64,000 nt of DNA from Lentimicrobiaceae bacterium (GTDB lineage Bacteria > Bacteroidota > Bacteroidia > Bacteroidales > Lentimicrobiaceae): positions 248,001 through 312,000 of the forward strand of contig JACJXH010000003.1 of NCBI GenBank assembly GCA_020636745.1, given 5' to 3'. The position numbers and the translations under genes were made by a program. The notes beneath the pieces were generated by a model. The model did not search any database. It was not told the DNA's origin and worked only from the letters and a program-made list of their open reading frames with translations. Positions 34,308-42,824 of the stretch are shown piece after piece; the first letter of the stretch is position 1; every line of letters begins with the position of its first letter.

Positions 34308-35378
34308 ATGAAAAAGCACAATTTCAATGCAGGCCCATCCATCCTGCCTCAGGTGGCCATCGAGAACACTGCAAAAGCAGTTTTAGACCTGAATGGCATA
34401 GGCATGTCAATACTTGAAATTTCACACAGAAGCAAAGATTTCCAGGCTGTTATAGACGAAGCTGTTGCGCTTTTTAAAGAAATTCTAGGAATTCCTGAAG
34501 GCTATCAGGTACTTTTTCTTGGAGGAGGCGCCAGCTTACAGTTTTGCATGATTCCTTTCAATTTGCTTGCTAAAAAAGCAGCTTATCTGGAAACAGGCGT
34601 GTGGGCAAAAAAAGCAGTTAAAGAAGCTAAATTCTTTGGCGAAACAGCTGTTGTAGCTTCTTCAGCCGATAAAAACTATTCTTACATCCCAGCAGGTTAC
34701 TCAATTCCAACTGATGCTGACTACTTCCATATTACAACCAATAACACCATTTACGGAACTGAAATCCGCACTGACATTGACAGTCCTGTTCCTTTGGTTG
34801 CCGATATGTCATCAGATATTCTTAGCAGGCCTGTTGATGTATCAAAATATGCGATGATCTATGGTGGTGCTCAAAAAAATCTGGGACCTGCCGGCGTAAC
34901 TTTTGTGATTGTTCGTGAAGATATTTTAGGAAAAGCTGACCGCCCGATTCCCACCATGCTTGATTACAGAACGCATATAAAAGAGGGTTCGATGTTCAAT
35001 ACACCTCCATGTTTACCCATTTTCACGGTAAAGGAAACTCTGAAGTGGATCAAGAGTTTGGGTGGACTTGTTGAGCTTGAAAAAATGAACATTGAAAAAG
35101 CCGGAATTCTTTACGATGCCATTGATAACAGTAGAATGTTTGAAGGTACTGCTGCCAAAGATTCCAGATCGCTCATGAACATTTGCTTTGTTATGAAGGA
35201 ACAATACAAAGACAAAGAAGATGCATTTATGGAATTTGCCAAAAGCAAAGGAATGATTGGTATTAAAGGACATCGCTCAGTTGGTGGGTACAGGGCTTCT
35301 ACATATAATGCCCTGCCCAAAGAGAGTGTTGAAGCACTCGTTGCATGCATGAAAGAATTTGAAGCCCAAAACGCTTAA
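34308..35378 (+). CDS. serC: phosphoserine aminotransferase
   Basis: This 356-residue PLP enzyme converts 3-phosphohydroxypyruvate and glutamate to phosphoserine. It starts MKKHNFNAGPSILP, has EISHRSKDFQAVI and GGGASLQFCM, and the PLP lysine lies in YGGAQKNLGPAGVTFVIVRE. The length matches the shorter Bacteroidota SerC. It has its own promoter and terminator. serA does not follow, although it often does in this phylum. Confidence 0.95.
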   Translation: MKKHNFNAGPSILPQVAIENTAKAVLDLNGIGMSILEISHRSKDFQAVIDEAVALFKEILGIPEGYQVLFLGGGASLQFCMIPFNLLAKKAAYLETGVWAKKAVKEAKFFGETAVVASSADKNYSYIPAGYSIPTDADYFHITTNNTIYGTEIRTDIDSPVPLVADMSSDILSRPVDVSKYAMIYGGAQKNLGPAGVTFVIVREDILGKADRPIPTMLDYRTHIKEGSMFNTPPCLPIFTVKETLKWIKSLGGLVELEKMNIEKAGILYDAIDNSRMFEGTAAKDSRSLMNICFVMKEQYKDKEDAFMEFAKSKGMIGIKGHRSVGGYRASTYNALPKESVEALVACMKEFEAQNA

Positions 35379-35397
35379 TTATTGATTTAATATAATG

Positions 35398-35427
35398 AAA
35401 ACCGGCCCTCAAGGACCGGTTTTTTTA
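35398..35427 (+). terminator. intrinsic terminator of serC
   Basis: AAAACCGG pairs with CCGGTTTT around a 10-base loop, followed by a further T-run, 20 bases after the stop. Confidence 0.85.
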
Positions 35428-35479
35428 TTTTCACCCGTCACATCAAATACAAAATCACGCGAATCAACTTAAAGTTGAA

Positions 35480-35510
35480 TTTGCAGATTGAGGTTTATTT
35501 TATACCTTTG
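35480..35510 (+). promoter_or_regulatory. -33/-7 promoter of aat
   Basis: TTTG (35480-35483) and TACCTTTG (35503-35510) are separated by 19 bases. The promoter lies inside the in-frame extension that begins with a TTG at 35475, so the real aat start is the ATG at 35535. Confidence 0.65.
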
Positions 35511-35534
35511 AGAATTGAAGCCTTAAACGTTAAA

Positions 35535-36248
35535 ATGCTGATAAACAAACGTGTATTCTATATCAGAAACCAGGATCCATTTCCTCCGGTTGAAGAAAGC
35601 CTGAACGACGGTTTGCTGGCAATTGGTGGAGATCTGTCTGAAGAACGGCTTATTAATGCCTATAGCAATGGAATATTTCCCTGGTATGATGAAAGGTCAC
35701 CCATTATGTGGTACTCGCCCCTGGAAAGATGTTTGTTTAAGCCTGATTCCTTTAAAGTTTCGCATAGTCTTAGGCAAAAATTGCGCAACAGACAATTTAC
35801 ATTTACGTTTGATCATAGTTTTAAAGAAGTTATCAAATTATGTGCATCCACTAACAGAAATGGAGATAGCGGAACATGGATCACTCCTGAAATGATGGCA
35901 GCTTATACATCACTTCACCAAAGCGGATACGCTCACTCACTTGAAGTGTGGCATAATGGCCAGTTAGCCGGTGGATTATATGGAGTATCACTTGGTAAAG
36001 CGTTCTTTGGAGAATCAATGTTTCATTCAGTAACCGATGCCTCCAAGGCCGCGTTGTATTATCTTTGCAATCAACTTTTCAATGATGGATATCATTTTAT
36101 TGATGCACAAATGGAAACCAGTCATTTATTAAGTCTGGGTGCTGTTGTTGTTCAAAGAAGCGCCTACCTTACTATGTTGAACGATGCTCTTAAACACCCA
36201 ACCAGACAAGGAGTTTGGCTAAACAATAATAATGAGAATGATGAGTGA
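35535..36248 (+). CDS. aat: leucyl/phenylalanyl-tRNA--protein transferase
   Basis: This 237-residue enzyme attaches Leu or Phe to proteins with N-terminal Arg or Lys and so marks them for ClpAP. Family motifs are FPPVEESLNDGLLAIGGDLS, SNGIFPWYDERSPIMWYSP, GDSGTWITPEMMAAYTSLH, SLEVWHNGQLAGGLYGVSLG and FFGESMFHS. The promoter position rules out the longer TTG-started frame. The gene end overlaps the start of the guanine deaminase gene by a few bases, indicating coupled translation. Confidence 0.93.
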   Translation: MLINKRVFYIRNQDPFPPVEESLNDGLLAIGGDLSEERLINAYSNGIFPWYDERSPIMWYSPLERCLFKPDSFKVSHSLRQKLRNRQFTFTFDHSFKEVIKLCASTNRNGDSGTWITPEMMAAYTSLHQSGYAHSLEVWHNGQLAGGLYGVSLGKAFFGESMFHSVTDASKAALYYLCNQLFNDGYHFIDAQMETSHLLSLGAVVVQRSAYLTMLNDALKHPTRQGVWLNNNNENDE

Positions 36249-36717
36249 ACTGCAAAACAAATTTATGGCAGAAGCTATTCGCCTGGCCGGGCTTAATATT
36301 GAAAATGGCAATGGTGGACCATTTGGTGCCGTTATTGTTAAGGATGGCCAGATAATAGCCCGCGGCAGCAATCATGTTACAATTTGGAATGACCCTACAG
36401 CGCATGCTGAGGTAGTTGCAATACGAGAAGCTTGTAAACAACTTGACAGCTTTCAGCTTGATGGCTGTGAAATCTATTGTTCATGTGAACCATGCCCTAT
36501 GTGTTTGGGCGCAATATACTGGGCCAGGCCAGCAAAAGTATATTTTGCTGCTGGTCGTGAAGATGCAGCAAAAGCCGGCTTTGACGATAACTTTATCTAT
36601 GAAGAAATCAATGTCCCGATTGAAAAACGCTCCATCCCAACCCATCAGTTTATGCGCCAGGAAGCAATTGAAATATTTAAACATTGGGTAAAATCCGATG
36701 TTAAAATCCCCTATTAA
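36241..36717 (+). CDS. guaD: guanine deaminase (cytidine-deaminase fold)
   Basis: The protein has about 158 residues. It has the zinc sites TAHAEV and SCEPCPMCLGAIYW and the segment DAAKAGFDDNFIYEEI that is typical of the Bacillus GuaD type and absent from tRNA adenosine deaminase TadA. It should convert guanine to xanthine in the cytoplasm. ATGs at 36232, 36238 and 36241 are all possible; the last leaves MSELQNKFMAEAIRLA, which lines up best with known N-termini. It overlaps aat. A tRNA-editing role is the main alternative. Confidence 0.82.
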   Translation: MSELQNKFMAEAIRLAGLNIENGNGGPFGAVIVKDGQIIARGSNHVTIWNDPTAHAEVVAIREACKQLDSFQLDGCEIYCSCEPCPMCLGAIYWARPAKVYFAAGREDAAKAGFDDNFIYEEINVPIEKRSIPTHQFMRQEAIEIFKHWVKSDVKIPY

Positions 36718-36747
36718 TTTAATAAATCACAAATAAAACTAAGCAAA

Positions 36748-37125
36748 ATGGCTTTTGAAGTTACCGGAAAATTAATCGAAAAGTACCCTACACAGAATGT
36801 TTCTGACAAGTTTAAAAAACGTGAATTTGTAATTGAATTCAGAGATAACCCTAACCTGAGTTTTTCGGAAATGGTAAAATTTCAGCTTACTCAGGATCGC
36901 TGTAACCTTATCGATGCATACAACATTGGACAGGAAATTAAAGTGGCATTTAACCTCAGAGGCAGAAAATGGGAAAAAGATGGCAATGTCAGCTACTTTA
37001 CCAATCTTGAAGCGTGGAAAGTAGAAGGCGGTGCCGATTCAGCCGGAGCACCCGCCGCCGGGCTGCCTCAATCAGAAAACCTCCCTCCTCTTACCGAGGA
37101 TTCGGAAGGTGATCTCCCCTTCTAA
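36748..37125 (+). CDS. DUF3127 protein with SSB-like acidic C-terminal tail
   Basis: This 125-residue cytoplasmic protein contains FEVTGKLIEKYPTQNVSD, KREFVIEFRD and VAFNLRGRKWEKDGNVSYF, the pattern of the DUF3127 family, which looks OB-fold-like. It is followed by a Pro/Ala linker and the ending LTEDSEGDLPF. The last residues closely resemble the DDDIPF tip by which single-strand DNA-binding protein recruits repair and replication proteins. A role in binding single-stranded DNA or docking SSB partners is inferred, not shown. It follows guaD by 30 bases, and a terminator closes the unit. Confidence 0.75.
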   Translation: MAFEVTGKLIEKYPTQNVSDKFKKREFVIEFRDNPNLSFSEMVKFQLTQDRCNLIDAYNIGQEIKVAFNLRGRKWEKDGNVSYFTNLEAWKVEGGADSAGAPAAGLPQSENLPPLTEDSEGDLPF

Positions 37126-37148
37126 CTTTTTTCTTAAACAAGCTAAGG

Positions 37149-37188
37149 ATGCCGGAATAATTGAATATTCCGGCATTTGTTTTTTTTA
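37149..37188 (+). terminator. intrinsic terminator of the aat / guaD / DUF3127 unit
   Basis: ATGCCGGAATA pairs with TATTCCGGCAT around a 6-base loop, followed by TTGTTTTTTTT, 23 bases after the DUF3127 stop. Confidence 0.85.
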
Positions 37189-37304
37189 CATTCCGCATTG
37201 CTTCATGTATAAATGCCCCATAGATATATCAACCCCGGGACTTTCATCAATCAACGGTAAAGAGAATGGAAGCAAATAATCAATCAAAAGAAATTTGATT
37301 TGAA

Positions 37305-39221
37305 TTAAATTACATCGAGGCTAAAACTAAACACACTGCCTTTTCCGGGTGTACTTTCGGCTGTAATCCTGGATTTGTGTATATTCATAAACTCCTGACA
37401 AAGAATCAATCCCAACCCTGTTCCGGTTTCATTGTTTGTTCCTGGATTCTTCAGATTACCATCTATTTTAAATAAACGGGACAACTCATCCTGTTCAAGG
37501 CCCACACCAGTATCGGCAACGCTTAAACTGGCTTTTCCATTATTACACAAACAACTAATGGTAACCGAACCTCCATTAGGAGTAAACTTTATGGCATTGC
37601 TGAGTAAATTGCGAAGCACTGTAGAAAGCATGTTCTTGTCAGCTTTAACAATAACATCTTTTGAAAAATCAGTGTAAAGTGAGATTTGCTTATTTTCAGC
37701 TGCCGATCTGACTACGTCTATTGAAAAATCAACAATTTCGGGAAGATCTACGGGCTCTGGATTAAAATCAATACGACCCGACTGCGCCCTTGACCAGGTA
37801 AGTAAATTTTCAAGCAAAGCATAAATATTCTGACTTGACTGCCTGATGATACCCAAATAAGACAACTTCTCCTGGTCAGTAATTTCATTAAACTCAGTAT
37901 ATGCTAAATCGGCAAAACCCAACAGAGAAGTAAACGGGTTTTTTAAATCATGCGCGATTATGGATAAGAATCTATCCTTGGTTGCAATCAATTGCTCAAG
38001 TTCGGCTTTTTGTTTTAGGATAATTTTATTGCTTTCTTCAAAGTTCTCAGCTGAACGGGCTTTTACATAATATCGTTTAAAGAAGAAACCCATAAAAACA
38101 ATGACCAAAACCAATACTGTAATTAAAGCAATTCTTGATTTCTGCTCACGCTCCATATTGAGAGATTGCTCCAGATTTTCGCGCAGCAAACGTTCACTGT
38201 CAAGCTCCCTGCTTCCTGTTTCAAACTTCGATCTTACATGGCTCATTTGCAAGGCCAACTGTTCGTTGTACAAACTATCCTTGTATTTGCTGTAAGTCTC
38301 AAGGAAAATATAGGCTAATTTAGGTTGGTTTAAGCTCATTGAGACCCTGGCCAATTCACCATATGCTTCCATTATCAGAGGACGGAGTTTGACCAGTTTT
38401 GCCAACTCTATCCCTTTTTCAATCGTTCTGTATGCTTCAGCTTTACGTCCGGTTTTGAAATATACTGAACCGAGATAAACCTGTGATGTGGCCAGGTATT
38501 GTTGATTATTATTTTGTTTTGCCAGTGCAAAAGCCTTGTCTAAAAAGCTCTCGGCTTGCACAAAATCCTGCTTTGACTGAAAAATATTGCCAATGTTAAT
38601 ATAAACTGACATGAGCGATGTCATGTTAATGGATTGAGAGACGCCCTGCGATTGTTCATAAATTTGCCTTGTTTTACCAACATCGCCTTGCTCACTGCCT
38701 AAAACACCAAGGTTAAGATAGGAAGCTTCCATACCTTGCTGTTCTTTCATATCTTCAAATATCATCTGAGCTCTGAAATAATATTCCAGTGCCTGATCGT
38801 ATTGGCGTTGCTCATTATAAATATAGCCAAGATTAATACAACAGTTGGCTATTTGCGCAAACATTCTGTTTGCCTCAAAATAATCAAGTGCAACTCTGCT
38901 GTATTGTATGGCTTCTTCAAAGTTTCGGGTTATACTGTTTACCATACCCAGATTATAGCATGCATTGGCCCATGAAACAGAATCGACAACAAGGAGGTTA
39001 TGTTGAATTTCATCTTTAAGAAATTCACTTGCAGAAAAATAATCACCTGATTCAAATGAAAGCCGGGTAAGCTGCTTTAACAAAGCTGATTTTTCAGCAG
39101 GATCTGTAGCCTTTTCAAGCAAAAGCCTGAGGCTATCGACCCTTTGCTGTGTATTTGAACCTGAGAGTGGTTGATACACAGCAAAAAATCCTAAAAAAAG
39201 GATTATTCTGAAATATTTCAT
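37305..39221 (-). CDS. TPR-containing sensor histidine kinase
   Basis: The 638 residues from the ATG at 39221 run as signal sequence (MKYFRIILFLGFFAVYQPLSG), periplasmic tetratricopeptide repeats (about 35-330; CCINLGYIYNEQRQYDQALE is a clear one), a coiled coil, a membrane helix (ALITVLVLVIVFMGFFFKRY), a phospho-acceptor helix (LSIIAHDLKNPFTSLLGF) and a HATPase domain (DTGVGLE, GTGLGLILCQEFM). It lacks a receiver domain, and no response regulator lies next to it. The upstream in-frame TTG at 39245 is not used. The signal sensed is unknown. Confidence 0.88.
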   Translation of the reverse strand: MKYFRIILFLGFFAVYQPLSGSNTQQRVDSLRLLLEKATDPAEKSALLKQLTRLSFESGDYFSASEFLKDEIQHNLLVVDSVSWANACYNLGMVNSITRNFEEAIQYSRVALDYFEANRMFAQIANCCINLGYIYNEQRQYDQALEYYFRAQMIFEDMKEQQGMEASYLNLGVLGSEQGDVGKTRQIYEQSQGVSQSINMTSLMSVYINIGNIFQSKQDFVQAESFLDKAFALAKQNNNQQYLATSQVYLGSVYFKTGRKAEAYRTIEKGIELAKLVKLRPLIMEAYGELARVSMSLNQPKLAYIFLETYSKYKDSLYNEQLALQMSHVRSKFETGSRELDSERLLRENLEQSLNMEREQKSRIALITVLVLVIVFMGFFFKRYYVKARSAENFEESNKIILKQKAELEQLIATKDRFLSIIAHDLKNPFTSLLGFADLAYTEFNEITDQEKLSYLGIIRQSSQNIYALLENLLTWSRAQSGRIDFNPEPVDLPEIVDFSIDVVRSAAENKQISLYTDFSKDVIVKADKNMLSTVLRNLLSNAIKFTPNGGSVTISCLCNNGKASLSVADTGVGLEQDELSRLFKIDGNLKNPGTNNETGTGLGLILCQEFMNIHKSRITAESTPGKGSVFSFSLDVI

Positions 39222-39250
39222 GCCGGTAATAAAAAAGTCTACCAAATTAA

Positions 39251-40222
39251 TTAATTTGTAAGATTATTCAACCCTATTTCGAACGGGTGTTCATTATCAA
39301 AGTCAGGTAAGTAAAATGAACTACTGCAAAAATCCTGCACCCATCCTCTGTTGAGTCCTAATTGTAGCATTTCATCCTTTACCTGTAAATATTCTGATTC
39401 CCAAACAGCTCTGCCCAAATCCGGATCATTTGATACCCCGGGCATTGGATGATATTGTGACATTAAAGAAATGTGAGTTCGTGGAGACAATTCCCCGGCA
39501 ATAAATCTTAAAACGCCTAAACTGTTTTCAACATGTCCAGGAATAACCATATGCCTTATAATTATGCCACTGATTGCCAAATCATTTTCATCTGTAACCA
39601 GTGATGTCCCCTTTTGCCTGAACATTTCTTTAAGTGCGGCTGAGGCAACCTTAACATAATTTTTTGCATCAGACCATTTTATTGCCAGGGTTTCATCTGA
39701 ATATTTAAAGTCTGGCAAATAAACATCAATCATACCTTCCAATAACTGAAGTACTTCAACTTTATCGTAAGCATTTGTATTATAAATAAATACAGGGTGC
39801 CGCCCCATCTCCTTTAAAGCATTAATAATCTGAATAACCTGAGGCACCATATGAGAAGGTGAAACAAAACCAACAGCTCTGCATCCATTGTCCAGCAAGT
39901 TACATATCCTGTCCAAGGTTTCCTGCAAGCTCAATACAGGCATCTTAACAGCAGGATCATTGGTACTTATCTGACAGTTCTGACAGTAAACACATTGCAG
40001 GTTACAGCGGCTGAAAAAGACATTACACACTCCATACTCTCCTGATAAAACTGGCTCTTCACCCTGGTGCCGACATATAGAACTTATTTCGAAGCCTGTG
40101 CCTGCCTGGCAATATCCCTTTACATCAGAAAACCTGTTAGCCCTGCAATTGCGCGGGCAAATGGTGCAATCTGAAAGATTTAACCCTGAATCAAAATTTG
40201 TATGGGTTTCTGATCGTTTCAT
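39251..40222 (-). CDS. PflX-like (COG1313) radical SAM protein
   Basis: The 323 residues contain the radical SAM cluster motif CNLQCVYCQN preceded by an extra cysteine group (CTICPRNCRANRFSDVKGYC, about residues 19-38) and GEYGVCNVFFSR. This matches the PflA-like protein family of unknown substrate. The SAM-binding barrel follows, with INALKEMGRHPVFIYNTNAY and YLPDFKYSDETLA. No glycyl-radical enzyme lies nearby, so activation of pyruvate formate-lyase is not supported. A perfect palindrome sits 24 bases before the start. The gene is just upstream of the TPR kinase (30 bases), possibly in one transcript. Confidence 0.8.
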   Translation of the reverse strand: MKRSETHTNFDSGLNLSDCTICPRNCRANRFSDVKGYCQAGTGFEISSICRHQGEEPVLSGEYGVCNVFFSRCNLQCVYCQNCQISTNDPAVKMPVLSLQETLDRICNLLDNGCRAVGFVSPSHMVPQVIQIINALKEMGRHPVFIYNTNAYDKVEVLQLLEGMIDVYLPDFKYSDETLAIKWSDAKNYVKVASAALKEMFRQKGTSLVTDENDLAISGIIIRHMVIPGHVENSLGVLRFIAGELSPRTHISLMSQYHPMPGVSNDPDLGRAVWESEYLQVKDEMLQLGLNRGWVQDFCSSSFYLPDFDNEHPFEIGLNNLTN

Positions 40223-40245
40223 TCAGTAGTAGTGATAACAGAAAT

Positions 40246-40267
40246 AAACTGATAAAATTATCAGTTT
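40246..40267. promoter_or_regulatory. perfect palindrome before the radical SAM gene (operator candidate)
   Basis: AAACTGATAA and its exact complement TTATCAGTTT are separated by two bases. The site lies 24-45 bases upstream of the radical SAM ATG, where a regulator could block transcription. No cognate regulator is identifiable. Confidence 0.45.
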
Positions 40268-40724
40268 TATGTCTACGTCAATTGTTTATTTATATATGCA
40301 GAAAAAGTAACTCTTAACTCATCATTTTTTTTACTTTCAGAACAATATTACCAAAAACAATACCAAATAAGCTACTATTTTAAAAGAAAAAGTAACCTAA
40401 TGATTTATAGATTCTTCCGTTTGAAGAAAACAAGTGCAAAATATTTTACTATCAAGAAAAACAATTTTACACATGAGAAAGTAAATTAATTCCGGGAGCA
40501 AATCTTACCCTTTGATTACAGGTACTAATAACAATAAATATTAACTTAAGACTCTTCTGAAGAACTTAACCAATTTTGAAAGCCAGAAGAATAACAAGTT
40601 AAACCACAATAAGTGCAAATATATAAATTTTATTTATGTGCATAGTTATCACAATTTATTAGAAATTTAGTTGAATGCATCCGAATTAACTCCTGACTCT
40701 GAATAAAAAATTTGAATTAATCTG

Positions 40725-40755
40725 TTTGGCAATTCGGATAAAACATTGATATTTG
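40725..40755 (+). promoter_or_regulatory. promoter candidate of the beta-helix protein gene
   Basis: TTTG (40725-40728) and GATATTTG (40748-40755) are spaced by 19 bases; the -7 element deviates at the first base. The leader would be about 120 bases and include a hairpin. Confidence 0.4.
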
Positions 40756-40787
40756 CCTCCATACTGACAACCGAAAAACAATCACAA

Positions 40788-40830
40788 AAGGCCTGTAAGT
40801 AAGAATATACATTTTTATACAACAGGCCTT
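40788..40830 (+). promoter_or_regulatory. leader hairpin before the beta-helix protein gene
   Basis: AAGGCCTGT (40788-40796) and ACAGGCCTT (40822-40830) form a 9-base-pair stem with a 25-base AT-rich loop, 53 bases before the ATG. It may stabilise the message or act as an attenuator. A terminator is possible but no T-run follows. Confidence 0.4.
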
Positions 40831-40882
40831 ATTTATGGCAAGCAGTTGACCTGTCAAACTCAAACAAAACTATATCATCAAA

Positions 40883-42475
40883 ATGAAAACACTTTGCAAA
40901 GCATTCTTTATTTGCCTTCTATCAATGATTTTGCTGGTTACAAAAGGTGAATCACAAACAATACAAATACAAGGTGAACAAACAGGTATATTGCAGGCTG
41001 ACACAATTTTTATAACCGGAAATGTATTGGTCCCCTTTGGTGAGTTTTTAAAAATCTTACCAGGAACCAAAGTTATAGCAACCGGCTACTTCGGTTTTTT
41101 TATTGAAGGAAGCATACAAGCATTGGGAACAGTTGACAATCCGGTATTATTTACCATTTCAGACACTTCAGGGTTTTATAATCTTTATGACAGCCGCGGA
41201 GGCTGGGACGGCTTTGATTTTACGAACATCTCTTCTGTAGCCGATTCGTCAATTTTCAAACATTCTACATTTGAATTTGGCAAGGCAACAGGTGACTCAT
41301 TGTCAAAAATGGGGGGAATGTTTAACATTAGAAATTTCAATAAAATTAAATTTACAGAATGCCATTTTAATCAGAATAAGGCAGTTTTCTGGGGTGGTGC
41401 TATTTTTGGAGAGCAAGCCGACATATCCATTGAAAATTGCCTTTTCAGCAACAACTACTGCGGTACTCCCGGTCCACCTTACGGATATGGAGGAGCTGTA
41501 TGTTTCAGAAATTCAACAGCAGAAATAAACAAATGTGAGTTTGAAGCCAATCGTTCAACTGGCATTGGAGGCGGCGTTTCTTTTGAATATTCAGATATTT
41601 TGCTCACAAACTGTAAATTCCGCCTCAACTATAGCGGACTTGGCGGAGCTTTAGGTTACTTACGGTCGACTCCAGCGCGGTCCATAACCGGTAATCTTTT
41701 CACAGAAAACTCAGCGTTATTTTTTGGCGGAGCCATTTCCTGCAACAGAGCAAATCCACATTTCATCAACAATACCATTACAAACAATTCCTGTACTTCA
41801 TACGGAGGAGGATTTTATTGCAATGACAGTGCTGCACCCGTAGTTGTAAATACTATTCTATACGGAAACCATGCGCCCTCAGGTGAACAGGTTTATATAT
41901 GGGATGTTAATTCTGCTCCATCTTTCTATTATTGTAATATTGAAGGAAAAAGTGAAGCCTTCGGCGGAACAGGAGGAACCGGTTTTAACTCCCCTTATGT
42001 TGCGAACATTGATACATTGCCAGCGTTTTTGGGAAATGGCTTACACCCCTATGCATTGGCACCTGAGTCACCATGTGTAAATGCAGGTCAGCCTGACACA
42101 ACCGGACTAATGTTGCCAGCTTATGACCTGGCAGGTAATAGCAGAATCTATGGCTCAAGAGTGGACATAGGAGCCTATGAACTACAATCAGGTCCATCAT
42201 CTGTCAATCACAACTTCTCAGAACTGAAACCCCATTTCTGGCCCAATCCATTTACTGATCTGTTATATGTTAACCCTGCCGGATTTTCAGGAGAAACAGT
42301 ACTCGTTCAAATGTCCGATTTACAAGGCCGAGTTATTCTCTCAGAAAACATTGCCAATCGTGAAGAAATCAAATTGGATCTCACAAAGCAACATTTAAGG
42401 GCCGGAATTTACTGTCTCCAAATTTCCGACAGTCAAAAATCAGTCACCCTGAAGATCTCAAAATCAGGGCAATGA
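40883..42475 (+). CDS. T9SS-secreted parallel beta-helix protein
   Basis: The 530 residues have a signal peptide (MKTLCKAFFICLLSMILLVT, cleaved near ESQ). A right-handed beta-helix follows with repeated GGAI/GGGV turns (FWGGAIFGEQADISIENCLF, GYGGAVCFRNSTAEINKCEF, IGGGVSFEYSDILLTNCKF). Several repeats carry cysteines. The protein closes with a type IX sorting domain (FWPNPFTDLLYVNP to LKISKSG). This fold is used by polysaccharide-binding proteins and lyases, but I see no clear lyase active site. It should sit outside the cell. The gene has its own leader and terminator. Confidence 0.82.
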   Translation: MKTLCKAFFICLLSMILLVTKGESQTIQIQGEQTGILQADTIFITGNVLVPFGEFLKILPGTKVIATGYFGFFIEGSIQALGTVDNPVLFTISDTSGFYNLYDSRGGWDGFDFTNISSVADSSIFKHSTFEFGKATGDSLSKMGGMFNIRNFNKIKFTECHFNQNKAVFWGGAIFGEQADISIENCLFSNNYCGTPGPPYGYGGAVCFRNSTAEINKCEFEANRSTGIGGGVSFEYSDILLTNCKFRLNYSGLGGALGYLRSTPARSITGNLFTENSALFFGGAISCNRANPHFINNTITNNSCTSYGGGFYCNDSAAPVVVNTILYGNHAPSGEQVYIWDVNSAPSFYYCNIEGKSEAFGGTGGTGFNSPYVANIDTLPAFLGNGLHPYALAPESPCVNAGQPDTTGLMLPAYDLAGNSRIYGSRVDIGAYELQSGPSSVNHNFSELKPHFWPNPFTDLLYVNPAGFSGETVLVQMSDLQGRVILSENIANREEIKLDLTKQHLRAGIYCLQISDSQKSVTLKISKSGQ

Positions 42476-42525
42476 TAGAATTTGGAATAAAACTAAAGTA
42501 AGCCTGCCAATTCTTCCGCTTTTTC

Positions 42526-42563
42526 AATGCAAGAAAAGTACTGCAAAATACTTTTCTTGCATT
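42526..42563 (+). terminator. terminator hairpin of the beta-helix gene
   Basis: A perfect 15-base-pair stem (AATGCAAGAAAAGTA and its complement, 8-base loop) lies 50 bases after the stop and is followed by TCTTTGTTGT, a weak T-run. Confidence 0.65.
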
Positions 42564-42631
42564 TCTTTGTTGTAAAGGAATTGCAAAATTACAAAGCAGA
42601 GTTACAGGCAAAAACATGAATAAATATTGAC

Positions 42632-42660
42632 AAACTAACCATAACCAGACAGATTAGTTT
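42632..42660. promoter_or_regulatory. inverted repeat before the ROK gene (operator candidate)
   Basis: AAACTAA and TTAGTTT flank a 15-base spacer. The half-site TTAGTTT resembles that of XylR, a ROK repressor of Bacillus, although the arms are oriented outward relative to that operator. It lies 165 bases upstream of the ROK gene. Confidence 0.3.
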
Positions 42661-42824
42661 CTTACCGTTAAAATATAAACACATGTCAATACAATGATAT
42701 TTAATCACTTACACTCTCATTTAATTTGCACGATGTTTAGTCAGGCATTCTTAATAATTTTTATACTTAAACAGGAGTAAATAATAAAATAATTTATAAT
42801 TTTACATCAACCAATAATAATGTT

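Larger units (their letters stand above)
40223..40882. other. 660-base AT-rich intergenic region
   Basis: This is the longest non-coding stretch of the window, between divergent genes. It contains a palindrome (40246-40267), short repeats of AAAAAGTAAC near 40303 and 40385 and of AAGTGCAAA near 40432 and 40613, a promoter (40725-40755) and a leader hairpin (40788-40830). I see no protein, tRNA or known RNA family in it. Confidence 0.45.
42476..42824. other. intergenic region before the ROK regulator
   Basis: These 349 bases hold the hairpin that ends the beta-helix gene (42526-42563) and an inverted repeat, AAACTAA/TTAGTTT (42632-42660), that could be a regulator site. No gene or clear -7 element is seen; the AT content is high. 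Confidence 0.4.

Noticed and set aside
36241..36717. tRNA adenosine deaminase (tadA) for the deaminase gene.
   Set aside because: The segment DAAKAGFDDNFIYEEI and the overall pattern match guanine deaminase.
39251..40222. The radical SAM protein as a pyruvate formate-lyase activating enzyme.
   Set aside because: There is no glycyl-radical enzyme gene nearby, and the extra N-terminal cysteines and size fit the PflX-like branch better.
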